Shown: one piece after another, positions 42,008-49,646 of the stretch
Layout: the number at the start of each line of letters is the position of its first letter
Position numbering within the stretch: position 1 is the first letter of the stretch
Source of the DNA: UBA7488 sp964414185
Lineage (GTDB): Bacteria > Pseudomonadota > Alphaproteobacteria > CAAHEQ01 > UBA3637
NCBI GenBank assembly: GCA_964414185.1
Contig: CAYPVK010000001.1
Span: 124,001 to 188,000, forward strand
Length of the DNA: 64,000 nucleotides
Direction: 5' to 3'
Translations under genes and position numbers: made by a program
The notes under the pieces: generated by a model
Seen by the model: only the letters and a program-made list of their open reading frames with translations
What the model was told of the DNA's origin: nothing
The model's database searches: none

Positions 42008-42655
42008 TTATTTTTTCACACCTTCATTATAGCTGTAGATGAAAAAACCGTAAGGATTTGAAAAATCCGTCCGATACCAACCCAAATGCGGCGCACTGGC
42101 GCTTTCTAACACGGCTACTTTTGTCTGTTTTGTCGCAACGCCTCCCGTCAAACGGTAGACGTCAAATTCAATCGTCCAAGTATCGTTGTGGCGTTCCATA
42201 CGGCGAATATCGACATTTTGCGTGAATTCAAGCGTCCTTACTTTTTCGGGCAGTTCGCCTAAGCTTTTGTAAAAATCTTCATATACGGCGGGAGTGGACA
42301 TTTGCCCGATAACGCCGAAACCGCTCCAGCGGAATTTCATTTCTTCTTCATCCGGAACGAAAAAGTAACGGTTGGTAATATAACTGCGTATCAACATTTC
42401 TTCAATCAAATTTTTATCCGAAATGTCCGCGTTGAACGGTTCCGCCTGAATAAATTGGCTGGAATTCATCGGCGAAGTTAAAACCTGAGCAACAATGGTC
42501 AAATTGGGTGCCATTTGCATCAGTGTCAAAACGAAAAATAAATTTAAGCCGATTAAAACGGAAGCAATAATCATCCAAAATTTGGCAAGTGCTTCGGCAT
42601 AATTCGGATTGCTTTTGTCGGGCTTTCCCGGTATTTTTATCGGTTTGAGTGCCAT
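42008..42655 (-). CDS. VirB8-like inner-membrane protein (copy a)
   Basis: A 215-residue protein with one transmembrane helix (about 25-47: FWMIIASVLIGLNLFFVLTLM) and a periplasmic VirB8-type domain (IRSYITNRYFFVPDE, VYEDFYKSLGEL, WTIEFDVYRLTGG). It starts at 42655, sharing one base with the stop of the preceding gene (TAATG) and using GGGG just upstream; the ATG at 42676 is inside that gene. It resembles copy b in layout but not closely in sequence, so the two probably form a hetero-complex or act at different stages. Confidence 0.8.
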   Translation of the reverse strand: MALKPIKIPGKPDKSNPNYAEALAKFWMIIASVLIGLNLFFVLTLMQMAPNLTIVAQVLTSPMNSSQFIQAEPFNADISDKNLIEEMLIRSYITNRYFFVPDEEEMKFRWSGFGVIGQMSTPAVYEDFYKSLGELPEKVRTLEFTQNVDIRRMERHNDTWTIEFDVYRLTGGVATKQTKVAVLESASAPHLGWYRTDFSNPYGFFIYSYNEGVKK

Positions 42656-44154
42656 TATACCCCGCCATTTAAACATTTTTTATCAATACGTTTGTCTTGC
42701 TTTTTCTTTTCTTCGGCAGCAAATTTTTCCTGCTCTTCAATCAAAGCATCCGTTGCCGCCGCTTCCGCCAACAGTTGATCGACATTTGCGGCATTGATTT
42801 GTGTAATGTACGTTTTGCCGTTCGCGTCTTTTTTCAAAGCATCAATGATTGTTTGAAACGAATATTCAAGCGGATGACCTTTAATATTTTTTTCGATTTT
42901 GTCAATCAACGCCAACTTTTCGGATTTTAAACGGTTTTGTAAATTTTCAAAAGTCTTTTCATCTTTTATGTTAAGTGATTCAACCGAAGCTTGGATGCCG
43001 TCCCGGTCAAGCCCTTCTTGTAAAACATTTGCGAATTCGGATACTTCCAATGCAGCGACTTCCAACATTTTTTTTGCGCCGTCAACTTTCTTTTTTTGTT
43101 GTTGATATACATTTAACCTGTTATTTTGATCGCTCACATCACGCGCCGAAACTTCATCTTTAAGCTTAAAACTGCGCGCTCTGAAATCCCGAGCCAATTC
43201 ACCTTTTGTATTATAGTTGGCAAAATTGTTTTCAATTTGTTTTTGCCACGGTTCGGGCCAAGCGGGAAAAATTTGATGCGATTGTTCCACATCGCCGATG
43301 TATAAAACGCTTTCTTCCACGGGCGGCAACGGCCGTGGCGGTACTTCGGGCGGATTTTTCAATTCTGCGGGAACCGTTAACGCACGTTTCGGATCGGCCG
43401 CCGTCAATTTTGCCAAATAAGCATTATGGGCCGCGACCATTTCATCGGCGCGGTTGTAATCATATTTGACTTCGTCCGCAACAGCAGGCCTCATTTGCGG
43501 CGGTACGCCGAAATAAGCGTTTAATTTCGTATACTTATCGTTATATTTTTGGTCATACAAAAATTTTTGGTCTTCCCATAAAGGAAAAGAGGGCGATTTC
43601 GGCGCTTTTCGCGTACCCCATTTGTCTTGGTTGGCATAAACGTCCGTTAAAATTTCATTGCCCAACGACCAATGTACCAACATTTCGGAAATTTCTCTGT
43701 CGGAATAGTTATTGATGTCTGTTTTTTTCTCAAGAGTTTTTGCTGTCGACACTTCGGATGAATTGACATAAATGGCCAAATCTTTTTCGCGTTGGTCATA
43801 GGTCGACGTTATTTTGTTCCACACTTCTTCGGGATTTTTAAATTGTTCTTGCAATCTTTTAATATTGCATTCGTTCATCGCGTCAAATTGTTTTTGTGCC
43901 GTTTGCAGTTCATCCAATCGTTCCAATCGGTCTTTCATGGCTTTTTTTAATTGCGGAATGCGCGATTGCGTCAAATGAATGTCCAAAGCTTGGCTTACGA
44001 GATATTCAACGGGGACGGTTTCTTTGACCGGTTCTTCTTTAACGGGGGGAGGCGTGACTTTTACAAACGTAAAATTGTTTGACCCGTTTGCAAATGCAGG
44101 CATTAAAAGAATACCTAAAGTGCCGGCCATTAAAGTTATTCCCAATTTGTTCAT
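42655..44154 (-). CDS. Secreted coiled-coil protein of the secretion locus
   Basis: A 499-residue periplasmic protein: signal peptide (about 1-22, ending MPAFA), a proline-rich stretch (VTPPPVKEEPVKETV), then long helical charged segments with coiled-coil character (residues about 65-110 and 330-500; a C-terminal end EEQEKFAAEEKKKQDKRID). It overlaps the VirB8-like copy a by one base. It has no enzyme motif I can see. In position it is a periplasmic structural component specific to this locus; I do not recognise a family. Confidence 0.7.
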   Translation of the reverse strand: MNKLGITLMAGTLGILLMPAFANGSNNFTFVKVTPPPVKEEPVKETVPVEYLVSQALDIHLTQSRIPQLKKAMKDRLERLDELQTAQKQFDAMNECNIKRLQEQFKNPEEVWNKITSTYDQREKDLAIYVNSSEVSTAKTLEKKTDINNYSDREISEMLVHWSLGNEILTDVYANQDKWGTRKAPKSPSFPLWEDQKFLYDQKYNDKYTKLNAYFGVPPQMRPAVADEVKYDYNRADEMVAAHNAYLAKLTAADPKRALTVPAELKNPPEVPPRPLPPVEESVLYIGDVEQSHQIFPAWPEPWQKQIENNFANYNTKGELARDFRARSFKLKDEVSARDVSDQNNRLNVYQQQKKKVDGAKKMLEVAALEVSEFANVLQEGLDRDGIQASVESLNIKDEKTFENLQNRLKSEKLALIDKIEKNIKGHPLEYSFQTIIDALKKDANGKTYITQINAANVDQLLAEAAATDALIEEQEKFAAEEKKKQDKRIDKKCLNGGV

Positions 44155-44199
44155 GTCCTTACCTTTCTTTTTTTATTCGGGTACGTGCTTATCTGCCGT

Positions 44200-44331
44200 T
44201 TACCCGTTTTCCATTTTTCCCATTTTTTCGGCTCTGCGATTAGTTGATTCATCAAGAGCCTTATTGACGCTTTCGGGGGACAAATCGTCGACTTGTGCCG
44301 ATTCGGCTTTTTCCTCGGTGCCTGTTTTCAA
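44200..44331 (-). CDS. Possible short frame, TTG start
   Basis: About 43 codons ending KALDESTNRRAEKMGKMENG, acidic then basic. It sits in the gap between two genes of the same operon, in the same direction. GGGAG lies 14 bases before the TTG at 44331, too far for a confident start, and no ATG is available; upstream in-frame codons overlap the previous gene. Either a small gene with an unusual start or a decayed remnant. Confidence 0.25.
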   Translation of the reverse strand: MKTGTEEKAESAQVDDLSPESVNKALDESTNRRAEKMGKMENG

Positions 44332-44350
44332 AGACTTGTTTTTTACTCCC

Positions 44351-44440
44351 TTAATCTTTCGGCTCGGCCGGGTTGTTTGCATCAAAAGGGCCACCGGTAT
44401 AATATCCCGTATCCTTATTAGCCGTATCTAAAGATGAGGA
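44351..44440 (-). repeat. C-terminal tail repeat, copy 1
   Basis: About 85 bases encoding the tail (D/N-K-x-x-G-Y-Y-T-G-G-P-F-D-A-N-N-P-A-E-P-K) of the 342-residue protein. Copy 2 at 45392-45480 is about 85 percent identical by eye at the base level. Confidence 0.8.
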
Positions 44441-45379
44441 CGGCAACGGGACGGAAGACCCTTCGGCGGAACTTGTGACATCTCCGGGTTCTTCGATTTC
44501 AATCATCTCCGATACATATTCCATCTCTTTGATGGCCTGAACCGTATTCGCTTTTAAGCGCATTGCCATGATTTGTTGTTGCATTGTCAACAGTTCGTCC
44601 CACAACAGTCGGACCGAAATGTTATTTTTAATGGCCGCGCCCATATTGTGCCCCGTTGCGGGGACGATACCCGACGTCGATTGAGAGTTATTTGTCGATG
44701 TTTCGGGCGCATCGGCGGCCCCTTGTTGAATGGTTACCATTAATTCATCCAATTCCTTCGCAAGGCGTTCCAAATCTGCCAGATAATTTTTGGCAACCAA
44801 TGCTTTGGCCAGACCATCAATCGCTTCTTGTTGCGCGATGTATGCTTTTTGTTGTTCTTCCAAAGTGCGTCCTTGCAAAGTCCCGTCAACCGACAATAAT
44901 TCATTTGCTTTCGCCGCCGCTCTTTTTTCGATTGCACCCTTTGTTTCGGCGACATTCGTCATAACGGGTGATGTGCCGGCCGCTCCGATTTTCCCGGAAA
45001 CGGTTTTGCCGTTACTGCCACTTTTATCGGCAACGGTAAGGTTATATGATTTATTGGCTTCAATGCCGGTGGATTTATCCCTTAAATTCGGTGACTTGAA
45101 ATCTTTAAGGCCGATTTTATCTAACCCCTTTGACATGCCTCCCCACGCTTTTTGCATATATTTGTCAATCCAAGCGGCGGCATCGGACAGCCATTTCGAT
45201 ACGGTTTGCCAAACCGTACCCAAGATACCTTTAATCCAAGCACCGGCATCTTGAACGCTTTGCCCGCCCATTTGAAGCAAACAAACCACATCACAAGCCT
45301 GCGCTTCTTGTTTAACGGGTACAAATACCAAAGCAAATGAAGTAATTATTACCGCAAAAAATAATTTTATCTTTGTCAT
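44351..45379 (-). CDS. Secreted VirB5/TrbJ-like protein
   Basis: A 342-residue periplasmic protein: signal peptide (about 1-26), a Cys pair (ACDVVC), amphipathic helices (WQTVSKWLSDAAAWIDKYMQKAWGGM), a low-complexity middle and a long helix near the end (RLLWDELLTMQQQIMAMRLKANTVQAIKEMEY) of the kind seen in VirB5/TrbJ proteins. VirB5 acts at the pilus tip and in host adhesion. The last residues, GYYTGGPFDANNPAEPKD, are almost the same as the end of the next upstream gene product. Start: GGGGAA before the ATG. Confidence 0.65.
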   Translation of the reverse strand: MTKIKLFFAVIITSFALVFVPVKQEAQACDVVCLLQMGGQSVQDAGAWIKGILGTVWQTVSKWLSDAAAWIDKYMQKAWGGMSKGLDKIGLKDFKSPNLRDKSTGIEANKSYNLTVADKSGSNGKTVSGKIGAAGTSPVMTNVAETKGAIEKRAAAKANELLSVDGTLQGRTLEEQQKAYIAQQEAIDGLAKALVAKNYLADLERLAKELDELMVTIQQGAADAPETSTNNSQSTSGIVPATGHNMGAAIKNNISVRLLWDELLTMQQQIMAMRLKANTVQAIKEMEYVSEMIEIEEPGDVTSSAEGSSVPLPSSSLDTANKDTGYYTGGPFDANNPAEPKD

Positions 45380-45391
45380 TTTATCTTCCCC

Positions 45392-45480
45392 TTACTCTTT
45401 CGGTTCGGCCGGATTGTTTGCATCAAAAGGTCCACCGGTATAATATCCCACGCCCTTATTAGCCACATCTGAAGATGAGG
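45392..45480 (-). repeat. C-terminal tail repeat, copy 2
   Basis: The matching tail of the 547-residue protein: same G-Y-Y-T-G-G-P-F-D-A-N-N-P-A-E-P-K run, ending in E instead of D. It arose by duplication or gene conversion with copy 1. Confidence 0.8.
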
Positions 45481-47035
45481 GCGTCAACCCAGCAGAGGAG
45501 CTCTCACCCGGATTGAGTGCATCGTTAAATGAATCCAGCGCCGAAGAAACCTCTTTGTCTAGTTCGTCCGAAGATATGGAAAGGTCTTCGGGTTTCGGCA
45601 ACAAATAAATCGGCTGTTTGATTAGTTCCATAATGGCTTCCAATTCAAACAGACGGATTTCAAGAGCGATTTCGGCCATTGTTTGTTTTGTCAAAGCAAT
45701 CATGGTTTGCGTGTTGACATTTACATCATCGATAAAACCGCAACCGCTGGTCGGTGCCGTGGAAATGGATTTGGCATCCTCAATTAAAGCTTGTTGCATG
45801 CCGATGCTGACCGATAATAGGTTTGAGTTGACTTCATGCAAATAATCTTGCTGTTTTTTTCTGAGTTTTTTATTGATTTCGGGTGTTAAAGTTGCCAAAT
45901 CGTCATGATAAAAAGTGGATTTGATATAGTTGGTGGCAGAATCCCAATCTGTTTGAGACTTTCCCGGGGTTTCATTTTTAATATCCTTAATCATGTTTTC
46001 GTTAACGAAATCAAATGCCAAATTCGTAATGGGTTTAAATTGTGCCATATAAGCCGGGCAATTTTCTTTGCCCGGATTTTCTTGTTGCGTTGAATCCGTT
46101 TGATTTGTCCCTGTTTGCGGATCTGCCGCTACCGCGGGGTTGCCGCCCATTGCTTCCAAAATTTTATCTTTTTCTTTCGCAATATCATCTTCAAGTTCGC
46201 CCGTTAATTTCTTTTGTACCTGTGCCAATGTTTTTTGCGTCGTTACAGTTGAAGACGTAACCGGAATCCCCGTGCCGGGCGTTGAAAATAAACTTGTGAT
46301 GAGATTTTCGGCGACCTTTTTGGAAATCTCTTCAACTTGAGACCATGCCATGCTCATAGCCATTTGGCTTAATTGTTTCGGATCGGAAACAAATTCGGTC
46401 AATTTTTCCCCTTGATTCATTAAGGCCGATACGGTGCCGCCGACATCGGCAACGGTTTTCATCGTTCCTTCAACGGAACCGAGTATTTTTGTCCCATCGC
46501 CCGTTAATTCGGTAATATCGGATGAAGTTTTTAAACCCGTCCATTTATCAAATGTCTCGCTAAGCGAATTCGCCCCTTTTAAAATCTCTTCGCCCGTTTT
46601 GATTGAAAGGTCTCCGTTGGCAATTTTTGTATAAGTATCTTGCATGTCTGACAAATCGCTTGCCGCTTCGGTAGCATCTTTCATTGTGCCTGAAATAGAC
46701 TTTGTAACTTTTGTATCGGCGATTTGATCAAAACTTTTCGTAATCGTATCGACACTTTTTACTGTATTTTTCGCCGTAGATCCTATATTATCGACGGAAA
46801 CTTTCGTATTGATAACGGATGAAGCGGCATCCGTGGCGGATTTTGCCGTATTTGCCGTGCTGGTTACTTTATCTAACCCGCGTCCTACTTTTGCAATGGT
46901 AGCATTGGACGAATTGGTTGCCGACGCGGTTGTGCTGCTTCCTGTTGTTGTGCTCGATTCGGCAAAAACGGGCAAAGCACATGTCAGTGAAAGGAAAGTC
47001 GCGGTCAATAATGTATAAGCCAATTTGTTTGTCAT
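45392..47035 (-). CDS. Secreted helical protein with Ser/Thr-rich N-terminus (VirB5-like)
   Basis: A 547-residue periplasmic protein: signal peptide (about 1-25), a Ser/Thr/Asn-rich segment (TTTGSSTTASATNSSN), a long helical region resembling a methyl-accepting or coiled-coil rod (STANTAKSATDAASSV), a second region with paired Cys, and a C-terminal VirB5-like helix (IALTKQTMAEIALEIRLFELEAIMELI). The segment PEDLSISSDELDKEVS resembles AEDLSMSQDEINREIE of the neighbour at 47048, so the genes are related by duplication. Its final tail is shared with the 342-residue protein. Function not recognised beyond its locus. Confidence 0.65.
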   Translation of the reverse strand: MTNKLAYTLLTATFLSLTCALPVFAESSTTTGSSTTASATNSSNATIAKVGRGLDKVTSTANTAKSATDAASSVINTKVSVDNIGSTAKNTVKSVDTITKSFDQIADTKVTKSISGTMKDATEAASDLSDMQDTYTKIANGDLSIKTGEEILKGANSLSETFDKWTGLKTSSDITELTGDGTKILGSVEGTMKTVADVGGTVSALMNQGEKLTEFVSDPKQLSQMAMSMAWSQVEEISKKVAENLITSLFSTPGTGIPVTSSTVTTQKTLAQVQKKLTGELEDDIAKEKDKILEAMGGNPAVAADPQTGTNQTDSTQQENPGKENCPAYMAQFKPITNLAFDFVNENMIKDIKNETPGKSQTDWDSATNYIKSTFYHDDLATLTPEINKKLRKKQQDYLHEVNSNLLSVSIGMQQALIEDAKSISTAPTSGCGFIDDVNVNTQTMIALTKQTMAEIALEIRLFELEAIMELIKQPIYLLPKPEDLSISSDELDKEVSSALDSFNDALNPGESSSAGLTPSSSDVANKGVGYYTGGPFDANNPAEPKE

Positions 47036-47047
47036 TTTATCATCCCC

Positions 47048-47809
47048 TTACTTTGATGTTCCCGAATCGATTATACTTTGTAACGATTGTTCGGCACTTT
47101 CAATCTCTCTGTTTATTTCGTCTTGAGACATGGAAAGGTCTTCCGCTTTCGGTTTTTCTTTATTAATAATGCCGCTTATGGAATCTACTTCCAACATCCG
47201 CGAATGCAGGTGCAAAATTTCCGCCATTTTACGCGTTGAAAACATTTGCAAAACGGCTGTTTGGCGGACGAGTGTTACAACGTCGTCATGTTTTTCAATT
47301 TCTTTCTTGAATTCTTGAGTTTCTTTATAAGCATCTCCCGACAAATCCAAAGACCGTTCGGCCGCCGCATAAGCATAGCTGAGAATTTGCAACATCATGA
47401 CATTTTGTTGATCGGCGGTTTGTTTTAACGTTTCGGAAGTGGAACGGTCGATTAAAATGAGTTTTTCAAGTTCTGCTTCAACCTTTTCCAACTCCGGTTT
47501 GTCGGCTTTGAGCAATTCGGCCACACTTTTGGGAACGGTAGGATACCATTCTGCAGTAGGCGTCATGCTTTTGCCGGTTATTTGTTTGATGGTTTTTAAA
47601 GCACCGCTTGCGGCGGAAACCAATGCATTGGCCGATTTTACGAATTCCCCGCCTTGTTTTAACAAATCGTTCCGTGATTCGCGAAAAACCAATTCTTTCA
47701 TATGACCCACCATGTTGGCAGTATCAAATGACGGCGCTGCTCGGCTTACCGCAGGCATGCTGCATAAAAATGTCAGGATAAGGATGTTGAGCAAATATTT
47801 TTTTATCAT
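47048..47809 (-). CDS. Secreted VirB5/TrbJ-like protein
   Basis: A 253-residue periplasmic protein: signal peptide (about 1-24, ending VSRAAP), amphipathic helices (MVGHMKELVFRESRNDLLKQGGEFV) and a long C-terminal helical hairpin (QTAVLQMFSTRKMAEILHLHSRMLEVDSISGI), which is the VirB5/TrbJ pattern. It ends with AEDLSMSQDEINREIES, similar to the C-terminal part of the upstream 547-residue protein. Likely a pilus-tip or core-associated subunit; by-eye similarity only. Confidence 0.65.
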   Translation of the reverse strand: MIKKYLLNILILTFLCSMPAVSRAAPSFDTANMVGHMKELVFRESRNDLLKQGGEFVKSANALVSAASGALKTIKQITGKSMTPTAEWYPTVPKSVAELLKADKPELEKVEAELEKLILIDRSTSETLKQTADQQNVMMLQILSYAYAAAERSLDLSGDAYKETQEFKKEIEKHDDVVTLVRQTAVLQMFSTRKMAEILHLHSRMLEVDSISGIINKEKPKAEDLSMSQDEINREIESAEQSLQSIIDSGTSK

Positions 47810-47824
47810 GTAGACTTTCCCTTC

Positions 47825-48952
47825 CTAATTTGACCCCATTATCGATGTGGTTGACGTAGATGAAGCGGGTGCGGATGACATTTGAAAATGACCGACGCGT
47901 CCAATGCCTTGCGCACCCGTGACGGCCAAATCCATTGCGAATAAACTGGAAGCCGCATTTTGCATTTCAACGGTTGCAATTGTAATTGTTGAAACGGCTT
48001 GGATAGCTTTTCGCAAATCGTTGACGGATTCATTGATAAGCTTTGCGCTTTCTTTTTCCTGTTCCGAAATCCTTCGCGAAGTAATGGTTTGGCTTATCCA
48101 TGTTTTCGCAAGCCCGCGAATGCTTAATTCGCGAATGGTTTCTTCTTGTAAACGTGCCACTTCGGCGATTTTGTCCGTTGTCAATTCCTTCATGTCTGCC
48201 GGGTCGGAAGGCAACTGCAATTTATCGACGATTTTTTCTTTTGCTTCTTCAAAAGCTTTTTTTGTTTTGCTGGCTTGTTCCGATGAACCGTTGCCCGAAC
48301 CTTGGAAAGCATCCGAACGGTTTCCGTCCGGTCCAGCCGAAGACCCTTGCGACGTTTTGTCTTTCAAATCGTCTTTTTGAATGCCGACAGCCGCCAATCC
48401 CGTTTGTCCTTGCGATTTTTTTTGAGCTTCAAGATCTTCCGCCAAAGTTATTAATCCTTTCGGATCGTTAATCAGCGATTTGATTTTTGCGGTAGTTAAT
48501 TTTGATCCCAATTGATCGCCCAATATTTTTTTAAGTTCGTCGTTGGACATTGAAGTCAACTGTTTTTCCGTCAAATTCAGTAATTTACTGGTATCCATGG
48601 ACAATAAATCGCTTCCTTTGATGCTCGATGCATCTGATCCGAATATTTCCGTCATTTCTTTTTTGAAAATGTCATTATACGCGTCATCGGCCAAATAGTT
48701 TACTTTTTCACGGAAAAGGCTGTTCAATTTATCACCGTTAATCCAATCCATTGCGCCGGAATAACCGTTTTTTGTGACGGTCATAATCGCATTTGCCGCG
48801 TTAAGTTGAGCGGTCGTAACGGTCATGGCACTGGAAACTTTGTTCAAAGTTGCCTGTAATGTTTGGGGTGTATCGGACAAAATGACAGCCTGAGAGGATG
48901 TCGAAATCAACAAAGAACTTAAAACAAAAGCCGCTAATATTTTTTTGTTCAT
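47825..48952 (-). CDS. Secreted helical VirB5-like protein
   Basis: A 375-residue periplasmic protein: signal peptide (about 1-22, ending SSQA), helical N-terminal part, a Gly/Ser/Asn/Asp-rich central linker (SAGPDGNRSDAFQGSGNGS), then a C-terminal helical hairpin (AEVARLQEETIRELSIRGLAKTWISQ; SVNDLRKAIQAVSTITIATVEMQNA) of VirB5/TrbJ type, and a Ser/Thr/Ala-rich end. It lies two bases behind the 210-residue gene, suggesting tight coupling. Function not known beyond its locus. Confidence 0.6.
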   Translation of the reverse strand: MNKKILAAFVLSSLLISTSSQAVILSDTPQTLQATLNKVSSAMTVTTAQLNAANAIMTVTKNGYSGAMDWINGDKLNSLFREKVNYLADDAYNDIFKKEMTEIFGSDASSIKGSDLLSMDTSKLLNLTEKQLTSMSNDELKKILGDQLGSKLTTAKIKSLINDPKGLITLAEDLEAQKKSQGQTGLAAVGIQKDDLKDKTSQGSSAGPDGNRSDAFQGSGNGSSEQASKTKKAFEEAKEKIVDKLQLPSDPADMKELTTDKIAEVARLQEETIRELSIRGLAKTWISQTITSRRISEQEKESAKLINESVNDLRKAIQAVSTITIATVEMQNAASSLFAMDLAVTGAQGIGRVGHFQMSSAPASSTSTTSIMGSN

Positions 48953-48954
48953 CT

Positions 48955-49587
48955 TTATTCCCCTTGAATGGTAGATGCGCTGGACAAAATGTCGCTTGCT
49001 TTCAACATAGCGCGATTGGTTGATAAACTGAGCATCTTATTCATTTCGGCAACCATACCGAGCGTTGCCCCCGTTAACACTTGCATATCTTCACGATCGT
49101 TTTCGGCCGTTTTGATAAATTCCAAAGCCCTTAATCGCCGTTTTTCGAATTCATCGGTATTTTGGTCGGATTTAAGGCCGAACGTCGTTACTTGCGCGGA
49201 AGCTTGGTTTAAAACTTCTTTTTGGTTAACGGTAATTTTTTCAAATTCTGCCGTTGTCATCTCGGAAAGTTTTTTCGGATCGGTCGGGATGTACAAAGCC
49301 TTTTCCAACGGGTCTTTTGCTTTGGCGGGATCCTTTAAAACCTCCAATGTCAATCCGGCATCGGGCAATTCAATCGGCGTTACTTGCAACGGGGACAAAG
49401 CGTCCATATTGGAATCCAAAATATCCCCCGACGGAGAAATCATGCGGGTACCGCCCGCACCGACAGTCCAACCCAATTGAGATGTGGTGCTTTCCGTATC
49501 ATCTGCCAAGGCAGGCTGACACCATGAACCCGTTAAAAGCAAACAGATTCCCAAAGAAGTCAAAAATGATGTTTTAAACTTGTTCAT
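48955..49587 (-). CDS. Secreted small VirB5-like protein
   Basis: A 210-residue periplasmic protein: signal peptide (about 1-28, ending PALA), a short beta-like region (GWTVGAGGTRMISPSGDI), then a C-terminal helical part (RRLRALEFIKTAENDREDMQVLTGATLGMVAEMNKMLSL) resembling the terminal helices of the other VirB5-like proteins. It ends two bases before the next gene, so translation is probably coupled. Confidence 0.6.
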   Translation of the reverse strand: MNKFKTSFLTSLGICLLLTGSWCQPALADDTESTTSQLGWTVGAGGTRMISPSGDILDSNMDALSPLQVTPIELPDAGLTLEVLKDPAKAKDPLEKALYIPTDPKKLSEMTTAEFEKITVNQKEVLNQASAQVTTFGLKSDQNTDEFEKRRLRALEFIKTAENDREDMQVLTGATLGMVAEMNKMLSLSTNRAMLKASDILSSASTIQGE

Positions 49588-49646
49588 AGAAATCTCCTAT
49601 TCCTTATTTCAACAATGTTCAAATATTTTGCGTTGTCTGTCCCGTA

